Shown here: positions 53,339 to 63,625 of the stretch, piece after piece | Numbering within the stretch: the stretch's first letter is position 1 | How the letters are laid out: every line of letters begins with the position of its first letter | NCBI RefSeq assembly: GCF_963678975.1 | Contig: NC_089278.1 | Coordinates: forward strand, 14,861,959 to 14,925,958 | Direction of reading: 5' to 3' | Source of the DNA: Dysidea avara | Taxonomy: Eukaryota; Porifera; Demospongiae; Dictyoceratida; Dysideidae | DNA length: 64,000 nt | Program-made: the position numbers and the translations under genes | Notes under the pieces: generated by a model | Told to the model about the DNA's origin: nothing | The model's database searches: none | The model's input: only the letters and a program-made list of their open reading frames with translations

Positions 53339-55289
53339 ATATATTTTGAATTTGCTAAGGATACATACTGTATTTTATCAGTTTATCATTATGCAAAATT
53401 GGCTGCTATTTTGGAGTGCCACAACTTTTAGTGTCAAATCTTTCAACTGTGTTTCAACACTTCAAAATACTGTATGCCTTGCACAATGCAACTTCTTCCT
53501 ACAGTGTATGAACACATCTACCAGCACTATATCTTTCAAATTAAAAATGCATTGTTTTTTTTTTCTAAGGTGGCATTTTTGACTTAATTCACACTCCATA
53601 CTATGTCTATAGTGAATAAATGGTGCTTTTAGCCAGTGAAACATGAAAATTGGACCTAAATTTTGTACTGTTATTAGTTGTTGTTTTCACTGTCAGGAGT
53701 GACCAGTGATCCTCACTTCCTAGTGGAGACACTATCTGGTGATTGGCTGTGTTACACCTTAAAAGGAATGGAGGGAGAAGTGTACAATTTGTTATCTGAT
53801 GTAGAGTATTCTATTAATGGACTGTTGATTGGAACAGTGTTCAAAGGATCTGACCAAACCTACTTTGGTTCCATCTCGATCAGTCACCAGAGTTGTGAAA
53901 CTGGAGTAGTGACCAAGTTCCTGATCACTGCAGATAATGGAGTAGCTATTATAGGTCTGCTGCTCTAACATAGGTGTTGGGTCAACCGGGTCATGTTTAA
54001 TTTGTCTGGGTTGTTTAGGTTTGACACACTTTATAGAATGACCCAGATCGGAATGTGTGTATGGAAGTGTATTAGGATGTCCTAGCCTAGCGCTGATGTA
54101 GCCCAGCTATCAGTCACATCCACTTATAGAGATTATATGATACTCTCTATAGCATATTTTCCCATTTAGTTGTATTGCAGTTGGTAGGTATACATGAATC
54201 CGTTGCTGTCTGCAGGCCACTCCCACTAATTGATTGTTATTGTACAAGTCATAGTCTAGTTTTACAGTTGGCCAGCTTCTTTTGTGAGCCAAATTCACCT
54301 ATTGAGCAGGTGTGATACTGTCTGTAGGTATAGTTATTAGTAAGGTGTGTTGAAGTTTGTAAGTATATATATATATATATATATATATGCATGAAGCTAC
54401 ACCCATTTATAGGAAATGTGTTTTGCTGTCTGTAAAATTAAGTGGAACGGCGCCCACTGACTAATAGTTATTGTATGGCTACCCATTTGGAGCACTCAAA
54501 ATATTGTTCTTGTCATATACCTCAGTTTTAAATAATTGAGATTAAATTAGGGTCTGACCTGGATTACTATCAGGGTGAGCAGTAGGGACCCAGTTTCAGT
54601 GCTATCTAATGTAATATCCAGGTAAATGTTATATGATCCCCCATGCACAGGTGAGGGTAGTGTGTCATGGAATAACGAGGGCAGCTTTACCACACAAGAT
54701 GGAACATTTGTGGTCACCATGAACCAGACACTAGTACAGATCACTAATGTTGTGGGAGACACTGTCCAGTTTGCTGTACTGAGATCACAACTCAACTGTA
54801 CCAAATATTCCGTCTGTCCTAGGAAGCATTATCTTGGCTTCTATGTACCCGTCACAGTTGGACTATCCAGCAAGACTCATGGAATGATTGGTATGGACTA
54901 TGTGTTGTCTATATGTGTGTGTCTGTGTATGAGTGGACTTGCAGCTTGTTTATTTATTTATTTATTTTTGCCATACTATAAACAAAAATGATGAATATTA
55001 CTTCATCACAGTGGCATGCAGTTATATTACTTGAACATTGTATATTAATATAATGTTAGGTCAGTTCCTGAGGCAGCCTACACAATGTGATGGTGTACAC
55101 ATGTCAGTTGGTGGTAGAAAACTTCCAGTGAAGCCATTTGAACGTCTCAATGGTTTGTTACATAATTATCAGAAGTGTTGGTCCACTGATGAATATGGGA
55201 TGAAATTTTTGGATGGCACTGCTGATGACTATCTTGTCAAGGAATTGTTTGATAGTCAGTTTGTGTACTCCAACTACCACTGCAATTAA
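42283..55289 (+). CDS. ITIH-like: ITIH-like protein B (VIT, vWA, ITIH C-terminal domain)
   Basis: Ten exons with the same phases as gene A: 42283-42423, 42876-42979, 45526-45646, 47359-47522, 49404-49514, 49564-51148, 53082-53238, 53697-53954, 54651-54890, 55060-55289 (TAA), encoding 1036 aa. The domain order is as in gene A: signal peptide, REKR ending at residue 55, an acidic SGSG segment (63-71) with far fewer Tyr than A, VIT, vWA with DVSGS at about 389-393, a Pro/Thr-rich linker, SDPHF at 798-802 and the ITIH C-terminal region. Exon 7 is the most different exon from gene A. Reading into intron 6 would stop after two codons. Both copies are open over their full length, so both are probably functional. 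Confidence 0.93.
43645..43778. mobile_element. Perfect-arm hairpin element, intron 2 of gene B
   Basis: TAGACTTCAGACCACAGGGG through TTTAGTAACC is exactly inverted at the right (39-bp arms). The inner GGCCCTGTGTCG ... CTACTACAGGGCC nearly closes the rest, so about 130 nt form one stem. Related sequence continues to 43990 with two direct AAACATGAAAAGGGTCTAAG units. Absent from gene A intron 2. Confidence 0.85.
44302..44457 (+). repeat. Minisatellite, unit near CTTCATGACCACCR
   Basis: About ten 14-17 bp units in intron 2 of gene B. Gene A has only two or three diverged units (CATGACAACCACCATGACAA near 21988). Confidence 0.88.
44524..44816 (+). repeat. 26-bp minisatellite, 11 copies
   Basis: The unit GTGACTGTGTACATTATATG + GGTGCA repeats eleven times; three units carry GTACA in place of GTGCA. 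Gene A has a single unit at 22041-22066 in the same intron. Confidence 0.97.
46560..46625 (-). repeat. tRNA-derived SINE-like module
   Basis: On the minus strand GGCAGCAGTGGTTCAGTGGC carries an A box-like stretch and GGTTCGAACTC is a near-perfect B box. It is part of the composite repeat and corresponds to 12268-12330. Confidence 0.65.
46935..47216. mobile_element. Inverted-repeat module of composite repeat (copy 2)
   Basis: AAACAGCCAAGCTGTGAAAA at the left pairs with TTTTTCATAGCTTGGCTGT at the right. The interior AAATCAAAGGTGGTGGCCAA pairs with TTGGCCGCCGCCTTTGATTT. Arms are about 125 bp. Confidence 0.85.
48158..48210 (-). repeat. tRNA-derived SINE-like module, intron 4 of gene B
   Basis: Same A box-like and GGTTCTAATCC B box as at 27360-27412, at the equivalent position of the duplicate. 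Confidence 0.6.
49316..49362. repeat. Short hairpin in intron 4 of gene B
   Basis: GAAGTATGTGCCCATAACCA pairs with TGTGGGCACATAC just downstream, about 40 bp before exon 5. Gene A has no counterpart. Confidence 0.75.
51365..52395. repeat. Interspersed repeat inserted in intron 6 of gene B
   Basis: Collinear with 35825-37190 (GTAGGCGTGGCCCACAAC, CCTGACGACGATGAGG, CTTCACTTTTCAGACGATAA). It ends with one arm of the foldback at 37021 plus GTGTTATATCCCTACTG ... CAGTAGGGATATAACACTT, a hairpin with 20-bp arms. Confidence 0.75.
52896..52957 (+). repeat. (GT)n microsatellite, intron 6 of gene B
   Basis: About 62 bp of pure GT, the counterpart of 31754-31898. Confidence 0.96.
53245..53337 (+). repeat. 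(TG)n starting six bases inside intron 7 of gene B
   Basis: The donor GGTACAA of exon 7 is followed at once by 93 bp of TG. Gene A has only CTGTGTGTAC at the same place. Confidence 0.96.
54366..54388 (+). repeat. (AT)n microsatellite
   Basis: About 23 bp of pure AT in intron 8 of gene B. Confidence 0.95.
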
Positions 55290-56607
55290 ATCTACTGTTG
55301 ATCATCAGTACTCTGACATTTACACACTCTGATAACTTTTGTATGTACACACCCTTACACCTGCACATTGTATATAATTACTTTGCTGTATATAATGTGA
55401 ACACATTATAATCTACATAATTATGTGCTATATTTAGAATTTGAGATATCCTCTTATAAGGATGTATATTTTTCAGTGGTGTAAGAGAAAGTAGTGGGAG
55501 GATGGTCATGATCATAGACAAGGATGGGACTACTAAATCTTTCTGTTTAAGGTTTCTACAAAGCTATTTGAAGCAACAGGACAGTGATTATATAACTCTT
55601 CCTTTATTTGTCACACCTCTTGTATGCTGGGGGCCTGGGATATAGCTAGTGGAAGGATTGAATACCATTCAAATTAATGCATGGACCTCCATTTATAAAT
55701 CAATTGATTTTTAAGTGGTTTTAATAGTAAATCTGAAGATTTTTATTGCCTAATTTTGACACAAATGGCACTCCATAATGGACATGGTGTAATGTACATG
55801 TTTATTCTGCAGCTGGTTGATGTTAATCTTACAGGTAATGGACTAATGGTGAATGGTATTGGCTGTTACGATGCAGAAAGCTGTACTCAAATACATGCAA
55901 ATAAAAGCGCAACTTAGTATTATTTATGATTAATGTAGTATATAGCATAATATTATATCTGTAGTTTTAATAATTGCTTACTTGTGCTTGCTGTTGCCTT
56001 ACCGCAGATTATAGTCTCACACCCACCAAATAAAGTGATTGGTACCATAGACCCAACCGGCATCATTTTAATGAACTTACAAAATATAACTCTACACACT
56101 GAACTTTAAGCCTTCAACCCGTGCATACACACATCATTGATAAGCTGATGGGTACTTATCCAGAGCAGCTGTTTCAACCTGTTTGGTATTTCACTGTCTC
56201 CATGAAGTAAAGTTTTTATACAACAGGTGAGGACATCATTTACAAGGACCTGTCCTTTAGTGTGGAAGGATATTTGCTTCATTCTGTGTCTAGTTGTCAT
56301 TAAGTTATGAACTCTTGGACTAAAGCAGGATCACTCTGCTGGCTTGTGATGCACCTAAACCATCAGCAAGTGATTTCATCTGTTTTAAAGCACCAGTAAT
56401 TATTAGACCCTTTTAGCAATTTTAATGATTCTGTTTATACTGCTTACAAGGAAATTTGCTGCGATACAGCTTAACTCTATCTATGCAGGCTTTGGAGAAC
56501 ATGCAACTATGTACAGGGAGCAGTATAATATTTATGATGCCCTTTAAATGCCCCACCTTTAATTGAAGTTCATAAAGTTGCACCAAATCCAATTTGTAGC
56601 CTTTGAA
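55290..56607 (+). other. 3' flank of gene B
   Basis: Collinear with 33754-35390, without the poly-T repeat that interrupts the A side. It should carry the 3' UTR; AATAAA occurs near 55904, which is far from the stop. Confidence 0.5.
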
Positions 56608-57171
56608 TGGTGAGAACTTCTCTCATCACACTGCTAATGTTGAAGATGCTGATAAGCTGATGGGACTTATTGATACTATTGAGCATTTGACCAAATGCAT
56701 CCTCTTAGATAACTACTGTTCAGCTTCTCAGTCATCTATTAACTGAAGTGTATTGTGGGTAACTGGGTATGTGAGGTTGAACGTGGTGTGTTTCCCCCTT
56801 GGTGTTGTCTATCACAGATAGTACGGTTTGTGAGGCTAAGGTTCTTTTGTTTTTTTTTACTTAAGCAGCTGGTTGAGTTGTGAGTCATAAGTGGGAAGAG
56901 AGGTTTTATAGGGTGGCTAAGGTGCCGGCTATCCTTTAAGTGTGTTTTGGAGGTAGCCGTTCTTTGAGTATAAAGGCAACTAGTGAAAGAGAATTACTGT
57001 AGCCAGGGACGTACGTATCCAAGGTGGTTTCCAGATTTGACTTATGGGTGTAGGGTCTGGGGCGTATAGCCCTCAGCTGCTGACAGATTTTGAACTTTAA
57101 ATTCTTCAAGATTCATGATTTCGTAAATAGATAGCATAAGCTATTTTCAATGCAGGCTTAGTTCCCTTTAA
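56608..57171 (+). mobile_element. B-only insertion with a short coding-like 5' part
   Basis: It splits GCAGCCTTTGAA|AAGTCACAAATG of block A. The left part has an open frame of about 45 codons (ENFSHHTANVEDADKLMGL onward) that ends in TGA at 56745, followed by 400 bp of non-coding DNA. This is the look of a truncated retroelement or retrocopy 3' end; no family was recognised and target-site duplications were not seen. Confidence 0.45.
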
Positions 57172-57730
57172 GTCACAAATGTCAATTATGGTTTGTGACT
57201 GAAATAGCTATACATATCAATTTAATGAAAAAACTTAACATTTTAATAGCTAGCTGCTAACTTATGTTAATTACATGACTAGTGCTAATTTTTGTTCAAA
57301 TAAATCGCCGAGTCGGGTAGCTACACTGAGTTCATGGAAGCGGGAAGGACTTGAGTAGCTGTTCGGGATGCATGTGCCGGGGGCTCCCACAATCGAAGTC
57401 ATTATACGGGTAGCGACTGAAGAATAGCCAGGTTCCACCAGTACAAACTTTAACAAACAGCAAGAAGCAACGAACTAAAAGAGGTGAGGTCTCACCGTTC
57501 AGCTTATATCTCAGTTGATCTTAACCCAGCTCATATATATTTGAAATATTAAATATACTGTGTATTTTTTTATTGATTATTTAGTACTGAGCTATAGTTA
57601 TTCGTAAACTTTGAAACATTAGTTCAAGTCGAGTCACAGTGCTTCCGTATCATTGGGAACTTCTTCAGTTTCGATAATTACGTAATACTTTTATTTATAA
57701 TCCTCGAAATAATTATAGTACAGACAGTAC

Positions 57731-58442
57731 ATGATGAAGTTGTGTCTGATTCTTGTGCTGGTCTTGTTCTTTGCTACAGATGTGGCACACTGTGGTGTGT
57801 CCCAATGGCTCAGGAACTACCTCAGTGCTGCATATAATAAGAAGATAGTACCTGTGCAGGTCTGATCATTAACATTATGTATGTATGTATATATAATAAT
57901 TGACTTCATAGAACTGCATGTATAGCTTAGCTACCTGACATATATTAGACATATTATGCAGTTGGTGAGTTGATTATCATTTTCCAAGGCTTATAGCTAG
58001 GTAATCTGATCTCATGTGGTGTTATAGCTGGGGATATGGTCAGGTGCATTTGTTAGCATTAGGTATTAGGTAATGAGCAGCCTAGGAGATATTGCTAGTG
58101 ACCAGTGTGTGGGTGTGTGGTGCATTAACTACAGATGGCTTAACTAGTGATCACATTTTAATACAGACTGTGGTCAGTCTACGTAATAATTCAATGTTAA
58201 AATTACATGCACTACTAACTCTACCTGATTTATATTTGAACAATCCACACTATGTAGACTTTATTCTCTGTGTTAAAAAATACACTACAGGATGAAGAGA
58301 AAAGAGAGAAGAGATCAACCTTCTTTAATTACTATGGAGATGATGGGTCCGGTGGTTCAGGTGGATCAGGTGGATCAGGTGGATCAGGTGGATCAGGCAT
58401 TGAACCCGTCACTCCTATCATTACAATATGGCCATTCTCAAG
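57731..58442 (+). CDS. ITIH-like: ITIH-like gene C, first two exons only
   Basis: Exon 1 (57731-57859) encodes a signal peptide (MMKLCLILVLVLFFATDVAH) and ends in phase 0, as in A and B. Exon 2 (58291-58442) follows a TACACTACAG acceptor, encodes a furin-type REKR (residues 48-51), then STFFNYYGDDGS, five GGS units, and an end TIWPFS that matches the WPFS end of exon 2 in A and B, with the same phase 2. Exon 3 was not found between 58443 and 64000. In A and B it lies 1.8-2.5 kb further on, but here a composite repeat with a satellite has entered the expected intron. The gene either continues beyond the window or is a broken 5' fragment. The exon 1 donor (GTCTGA) is weak. Confidence 0.75.
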
Positions 58443-58728
58443 GTATGTAATCTCCTGTATCATTCTATATGTGGAGTGATGGAACTATACCTACCAATGT
58501 TGTCATGAGTACTTGTGTATTGCTGTTGAGTGTAAACCATTCCTCCTTGTATAATGGATGCATGCAGTTGCAAGTGTATAGTTGATAAGCATCACTCCGT
58601 ATATGGCTTTTTTATGACCAGTCTGTCACTTATATGGTTGATCCTTCATGGCTGCAAGATAGTGAAGTAGTGGTTATAGTTCATACAGTTCATAGAGAAT
58701 GTATTGACAGTGTATTCCTAGGGAGCAT

Positions 58729-58811
<83 letters not shown>

Positions 58812-58820
58812 CACACACAC
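58729..58820 (+). repeat. (CA)n microsatellite
   Basis: About 92 bp of CA with one AAACAC interruption at 58794. Confidence 0.97.
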
Positions 58821-58823
58821 TTG

Positions 58824-58922
58824 TACACTGTAAATTGATGGTATGACTCTTGCGGTCACTTAGTATTAGTATGATCATCATACTAAGTGATTGCAAGAGT
58901 CATACCATCAATTTACAGTGTA
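58824..58922. mobile_element. Foldback with about 45-bp arms in gene C
   Basis: TACACTGTAAATTGATGGTA at the left is exactly inverted at 58903-58922, and the arms continue through ATGACTCTTGC and TCACTTAGTA. Degenerate relatives sit in intron 1 of gene A (20665-20755) and gene B (42745-42835). Confidence 0.88.
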
Positions 58923-59822
58923 CCGTAGACCACGTTGTTTGTATGATGTGTAAGTCCAGCTGGTGGTTATAAACCACTAGAATATATTCCACTGGAATGG
59001 AATGGTGGAATGGAATGGTGGAATGACTATTTTGAGAATGTACCACCCAGAAGTCATATGTTATTGTGGCATATTCGTGTTCACTCCCATAATTCTCTGA
59101 ATCTCTGATAACTTTTGCTATAACTATTTTTTGCCTTTTGAAATTAGCCTTTGTTCAGTAGACAGTAGCAGTGGTTTTTTGATCAGATCTGCATCGATGG
59201 TACTATACATACATCTGGACTAAATGGATCCTAAAAGTTTCCAACTTCCAGGAGTTGTACTCCAGAAAGAGAGTTTGAAAATTCAATGGCTATAGTGCTT
59301 GTCAGGGTTGGGAAGTCTCCTGTTAAAGTTATGGCAACTACAAGATATAAAGTGTCAGTCCAGCTGGCCTATAATGATACTTAATTACACACTGTCTGGT
59401 GGTCATGGTTACTGTGTGGGTGCAGTAACTAGCTATTAATCACTTTGGTAGCTAATTGTTCACGTTGAGCTGCATACACAGTATTGTGGCTATATCCTCC
59501 TTGGATAATAATTGTTTGTGCACATACAGAATGGGTACATACCTGTCTACTACCTGACTACATAACATGTGTGCCCATATCATGCTCTGGAAATTGAAGA
59601 CAGTAGATCCATTTGACTGTTTGCAAAATTAATGAACCCAATGTAGGAATTGGGCTGTTTAGTGTACTTTGATACCCATTGACCCTAATTCTGATATTGA
59701 CAAATGAGTTTAAAGTTTATTATTTTATTATTGGTGCATAATATCAAAAGATGTCATGTTACTTTGTTGCCAAGATGACTTAGCAGCTATTTACCATGAC
59801 CTATATGCTGATTACTTATGCT
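58923..59822. other. Probable intron 2 of gene C
   Basis: No exon seen. GGAATGGTGGAATGGAATGG repeats near 58995-59025, and GTTACTGTGTGGGTGCAGTAAC at 59408-59429 echoes the intron-2 minisatellite unit of A and B. ATGGGTACATACCTGTCTAC with TGTGCACATACA near 59515 resembles the hairpin at 49316. Confidence 0.4.
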
Positions 59823-60156
59823 ATCAAGACACACCGGCCCAAGAAGCCGGCACGTAACACCCGTGAGTATATTGACAGGAAGAAAGAAAATGCAATTTTC
59901 GCACCTCCGTAGCTCTGTGCTGCCTTGATGAAACAAGACGATTTTTGCTGTGGACACTCCCTCCAACTTCAGCACTCCACAGTCCAAATTTGAGCGAAAT
60001 CGCTTCAAGCCTTCCCAAGATATGCAACTTCAAAAATTGACTTAGTTTCTTAGTTTTTTTATTATTATTATTTTTCTTCCTCTTTTCGCACACTTACAAA
60101 AACTGCTATAAAACGTGAACGCCATATCCGATCGCCTTGAAATTTGGCACACAGAA

Positions 60157-60178
60157 GGGGGGGGGGGGGGGGGGGGGG
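60157..60178 (+). repeat. G homopolymer, 22 bases
   Basis: Uninterrupted G run inside the head of the composite repeat; the other two copies lack it. Confidence 0.97.
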
Positions 60179-60654
60179 TATAAAGGCGCATCTCTGTACC
60201 AACTTTGGCTGGAATACGATAAACAGGCAAAGAGTTATGAGCGATTATTCACGAAAAATAACACCAATATGTTGTCACGCCTACAGGGTAAACCGCGTAT
60301 GGGAAGAAGCTGAAAATCGGTGGGTGAATAGGTTAACTATGGAACCTCAAATCTTTTGTGGTTTGAAAGAAATCGAGGTAAAAACCAGGAAGATACAACG
60401 AAACAAACAACAGTGTGTAACAATTATGCAATCGAGATTAGCTAATAAAAAACGACTGCTTGCCACGCCTACCAGATAAACCGCTTGGGGTAATGCTTTG
60501 AAAATCGCTGTACAGATGGAGTTATCATCTTAGAAAGGCTCTTCAATGGTGTAGAAGAATCATACTTAAAGTCACGGAGTTATAACACGAAATCCAACTT
60601 GGTGTAGCAAGTGCGAGATCGAGATACTCTAATAGAGCAGTCATCCTAATAGAG

Positions 60655-63070
60655 CAGTCACCCTGAAGAGAATTCAAGAGATCAGCTAGAAACAAGTAAC
60701 CTGTATAGAGATCAGCTACAAACAAGTCACCCTGTAGAGAGATCAGCCACAAACAATTCACCCTGTAGAGAGATCAGCTAGAAGAAGTTACCTTGTAGGG
60801 AATTCATGCAACTATAGAAAGAGATAATTCAGCTAGAAGAAATCACCTTGTAGAGTTCAGCTACAAAGAAACCACAATGTAGAGAGTTCAGCTACAAACA
60901 AATTACCCTGTAGAGAGATCAGCTAGAAGAAGTTACCTTGTAGAGAGTTCAGCTACAAAGAAACCATCATGTAGAGAGTTCAGCTGCAAACAAATCACCT
61001 GTAGAGAGTTCAGCTACTAACAAATCTCCCTGTAGAGAGATCAGCTAGGAGAAGTTTCCTTGTAGAGAGTTCAGTTACAAAGAAACCACCATGTAGAGAA
61101 TTCGTTTACAAACTAGTGACCCTGTAGAGACATCAGCTAGAAGAAATTACCTTGTAAAGAGTTCAGCTACAAAGAAACCATTCTGTAAAGAGCTCAGCTG
61201 CAAAAATAATCACCTGTACAGAATTCCACTACAAACAAATCACCCTATAGAAAGATCAGCTAGAAGAAGTTACCTTGTAGAGAGTTCAGTTATAAAGAAA
61301 CCACCATGTAGAGAATTCATTTACAAATTTGTGACCCTGTAGAGACATCAGCTAGAAAAAGTTACCTTGTAAAGAGTTCAGCTACATAGAAACCATTCTG
61401 TAAAGAGCTCAGCTGCAAACAAATCACCTGTACAGAATTCAGCTACAAACAAATCACCCTGTAGAGAGATCAGCTAGAAGAAGTTACCTTGTAGAGAGTT
61501 CAGCTACAAAGAAACCATCATGTGGAGAGTTCAGCTGCAAACAAATCACCCTGTAAAAAAAATCAGCTGCAAACAAATCACCTTGTAGAAAGATCAGCTA
61601 GAAGAAGTCACCTTGTAGAGAGTTCAGCTACAAAGAAACCACCATGTAGGGAGTTCAGCTAGAAGAAGTTACCTTGTAGAGAATTCAGCTACAAAGAAAC
61701 CACCATGAAGAGAGTTTAGCTGCAAACAAATCTCCCTGTAGAGAGAAGAAGTTACCTTGTAGAGAGTTCAGCTACAAAGAAACCATTCTGTAAAGAGCTC
61801 AGCTGCAAACAAATCACCTGTACAGAATTCAGCTACAAACAAATCACACTGTAGAAAGATCAGCTAGAAGAAGCCACCTTGTAGAGAGTTCAGCTACAAA
61901 GAAACCACCATGTAGGGAGTTCAGCTAGAAGAAATTACCTTGTAGAGAGTTCAGCTACAAAGAAACTATCATGAAGAGAGTTCAGCTGCAAACAAATTGC
62001 CCTGTAGAGAGTTCAGTTAGAAAAAGTTACCTTGTAGAGAGTTCAGCTACAAAGAAACCATTCTGTAAAGAGCTCAGCTGCAAACAAATCACCTGTACAG
62101 AATTCAGCTACAAACAAATCACCCTGTAGACAGATCAGCTAGAAGAAGTTACCTTGTAGAGAGTTCAGCTACAAACAAATCACCTGTAGAGAGTTCAGCT
62201 ACAAAGAAACCACCATGTAGCGAGTTCAGCTAGAAGAAGTTACCTTGTAGAGAGTTCAGCTACAAAGAAACCATCATGAAGAGAGTTCAGCTACAAACAA
62301 ATCACCCTGTAGAGAGATCAGATAGAAGAAGTCACCTTGTAGAGAGTTCAGCTACAAAGAAACCACCATATAGAGAGTTCAGCTGCAAACAAATCACCTG
62401 TAGAGAGTTCAGCTACAAAGAAACCATCATGAAGAGAGTTCAGCTGCAAACAAATCTCCCTGTAGAGAGTTCAGTTTGAAGAAGTTACCTTGTAGAGAGT
62501 TCAGCTACAAAGAAACCATTCTGTAAAGAGCTCAGCTGCAAACAAATCACCTGTATAGAATTCAGCTACAAACAAATCACCCTGTATAGAGATCAGCTAG
62601 AAGAAATTACCTTGTAGAGAGTTCAGCTACAGTACAAAGAAACCGAGTTCAGCTGCAAAGAAATCACCCTGTAGAAAATTCTGCCACAAACAAATTGCCC
62701 TGTAGAAAGATCAGTTAGAAGAAGTTATCTTGTAGAGAGTTCAGCTATAAAGAAACCACCATGCAGAGAGTTCAGCTAGAAGAAATTACCTTGTAGAGAG
62801 TTCAGCTACAAAGAAACCATCATCTAGATAGTTCAGCTGCAAACAATTCACCTGTAGAGAGTTCAGCTACAAACAAATCTCCCTGTAGAGAGATCAGTTA
62901 GAAGAAATTACCTTGTAGAGAGTTCAGCTACAAAGAAACCATTCTGTAAAGAGCTCAGCAGCAAAAAAATCACCTGTACAGAATTCAGCTACAAATAAAT
63001 CACCCTGTAGAGAGATCAGCTAGAAGAAGTTACCTTGAAGAGTGTTCAGTTACAAAGAAACCACCATGGA
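60655..63070 (+). repeat. Higher-order satellite, 30-31 bp units
   Basis: Units begin GTAGAGAGTTCAGCT and come in at least four types by their second half: ACAAAGAAACCACCAT, GCAAACAAATCACCCT, AGAAGAAGTTACCTT (one base shorter), and a CATTCTGTAAAGAGCTCAGC variant. A five-unit block containing CATTCTGTAAAGAGCTC then CACCTGTACAGAATTC recurs at about 61170, 61390, 61785, 62060, 62515 and 62940. The block is GAGTTCAGCT-rich with no function seen. The 67-codon frame at 62276 is a by-product. Confidence 0.95.
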
Positions 63071-63224
63071 CAGTTCTGTAATAAATATGTGTATTATATA
63101 TATCATTTACTGATAAAATCGGAAATATTTAAGGTACATCTGCTTCATCTTTTCTTCTTCCTGTGGTAAAGAAAAAAAGATAGGTTAAAAAAGTCCCAAA
63201 GCAGGCCATAGGCCGGCTTTGGGG

Positions 63225-63625
63225 TATACAAATACAAAAAGAAGTGAAATCTAATCCAAAACAGCCAAGCTTAAAAAAAGTGTGCGGCCCTCAAAAAGGC
63301 TATGGTGAAAAAAGATGTGAAATCCAAAGTGGCAGCCAAGAATTGGCTGTGATGGTAGGTTAATAGTAAAAATTTTAATAATGACAATTCAGGTGAATTT
63401 TGGTGCCGCTTGGTCAATTGGCACAAAATTCACCTGAATTGTCATTATTAAACTTTTTACCATTAACCTACCATCACAGCCATTTCTTGGCCGCCACCTT
63501 GGATTTCACATCTTTTTTCACCATAGCCTTTTTGAGGGCACCTTGGATTTCACATCTTTTTTCACCATAGCCTTTTTGAGGGCCGCACACTTTTTTTACA
63601 GCTTGGCTGTTTTGAATTAGATATG
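63225..63625. mobile_element. Inverted-repeat module of composite repeat (copy 3)
   Basis: ATCTAATCCAAAACAGCCAA at the left pairs with TTGGCTGTTTTGAATTAGAT at the right. Arms exceed 160 bp and reach an inner CAATTCAGGTGAATTTTG / CAAAATTCACCTGAATTG loop. About 50 bp (CACCTTGGATTTCACATCTT onward) are directly duplicated in the right arm. Confidence 0.9.

Larger units (their letters stand above)
39031..57200 (+). repeat. Segmental duplication block B
   Basis: Collinear with 16520-35426. The left limit is near ATACAAACAATTTTATC, present in both. The right limit is AGTCACAAATGTCAATTATG at 57173, matching 35397. A segment of about 560 bp (56608-57171) interrupts the right end in B only. Confidence 0.88.
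59823..63625 (+). mobile_element. Composite repeat, copy 3, with internal satellite
   Basis: Head ATCAAGACACACCGGCCCAA with GTGAGTATATTGACAGGAAG, then a 22-base G run, GCCTACAGGGTAAACCGCG, GATCGAGATACTCTAATAGA at 60617, a 2.4 kb satellite, then the inverted-repeat module at 63225-63625. The order equals copies 1 and 2, with the satellite standing where those carry the tRNA-like module. Confidence 0.75.

Noticed and set aside
62276-62479. 67-codon frame with repeated VQLQTN-type peptides
   Set aside because: It comes from the satellite array; the unit length is not kept at a multiple of three and the frame closes quickly.
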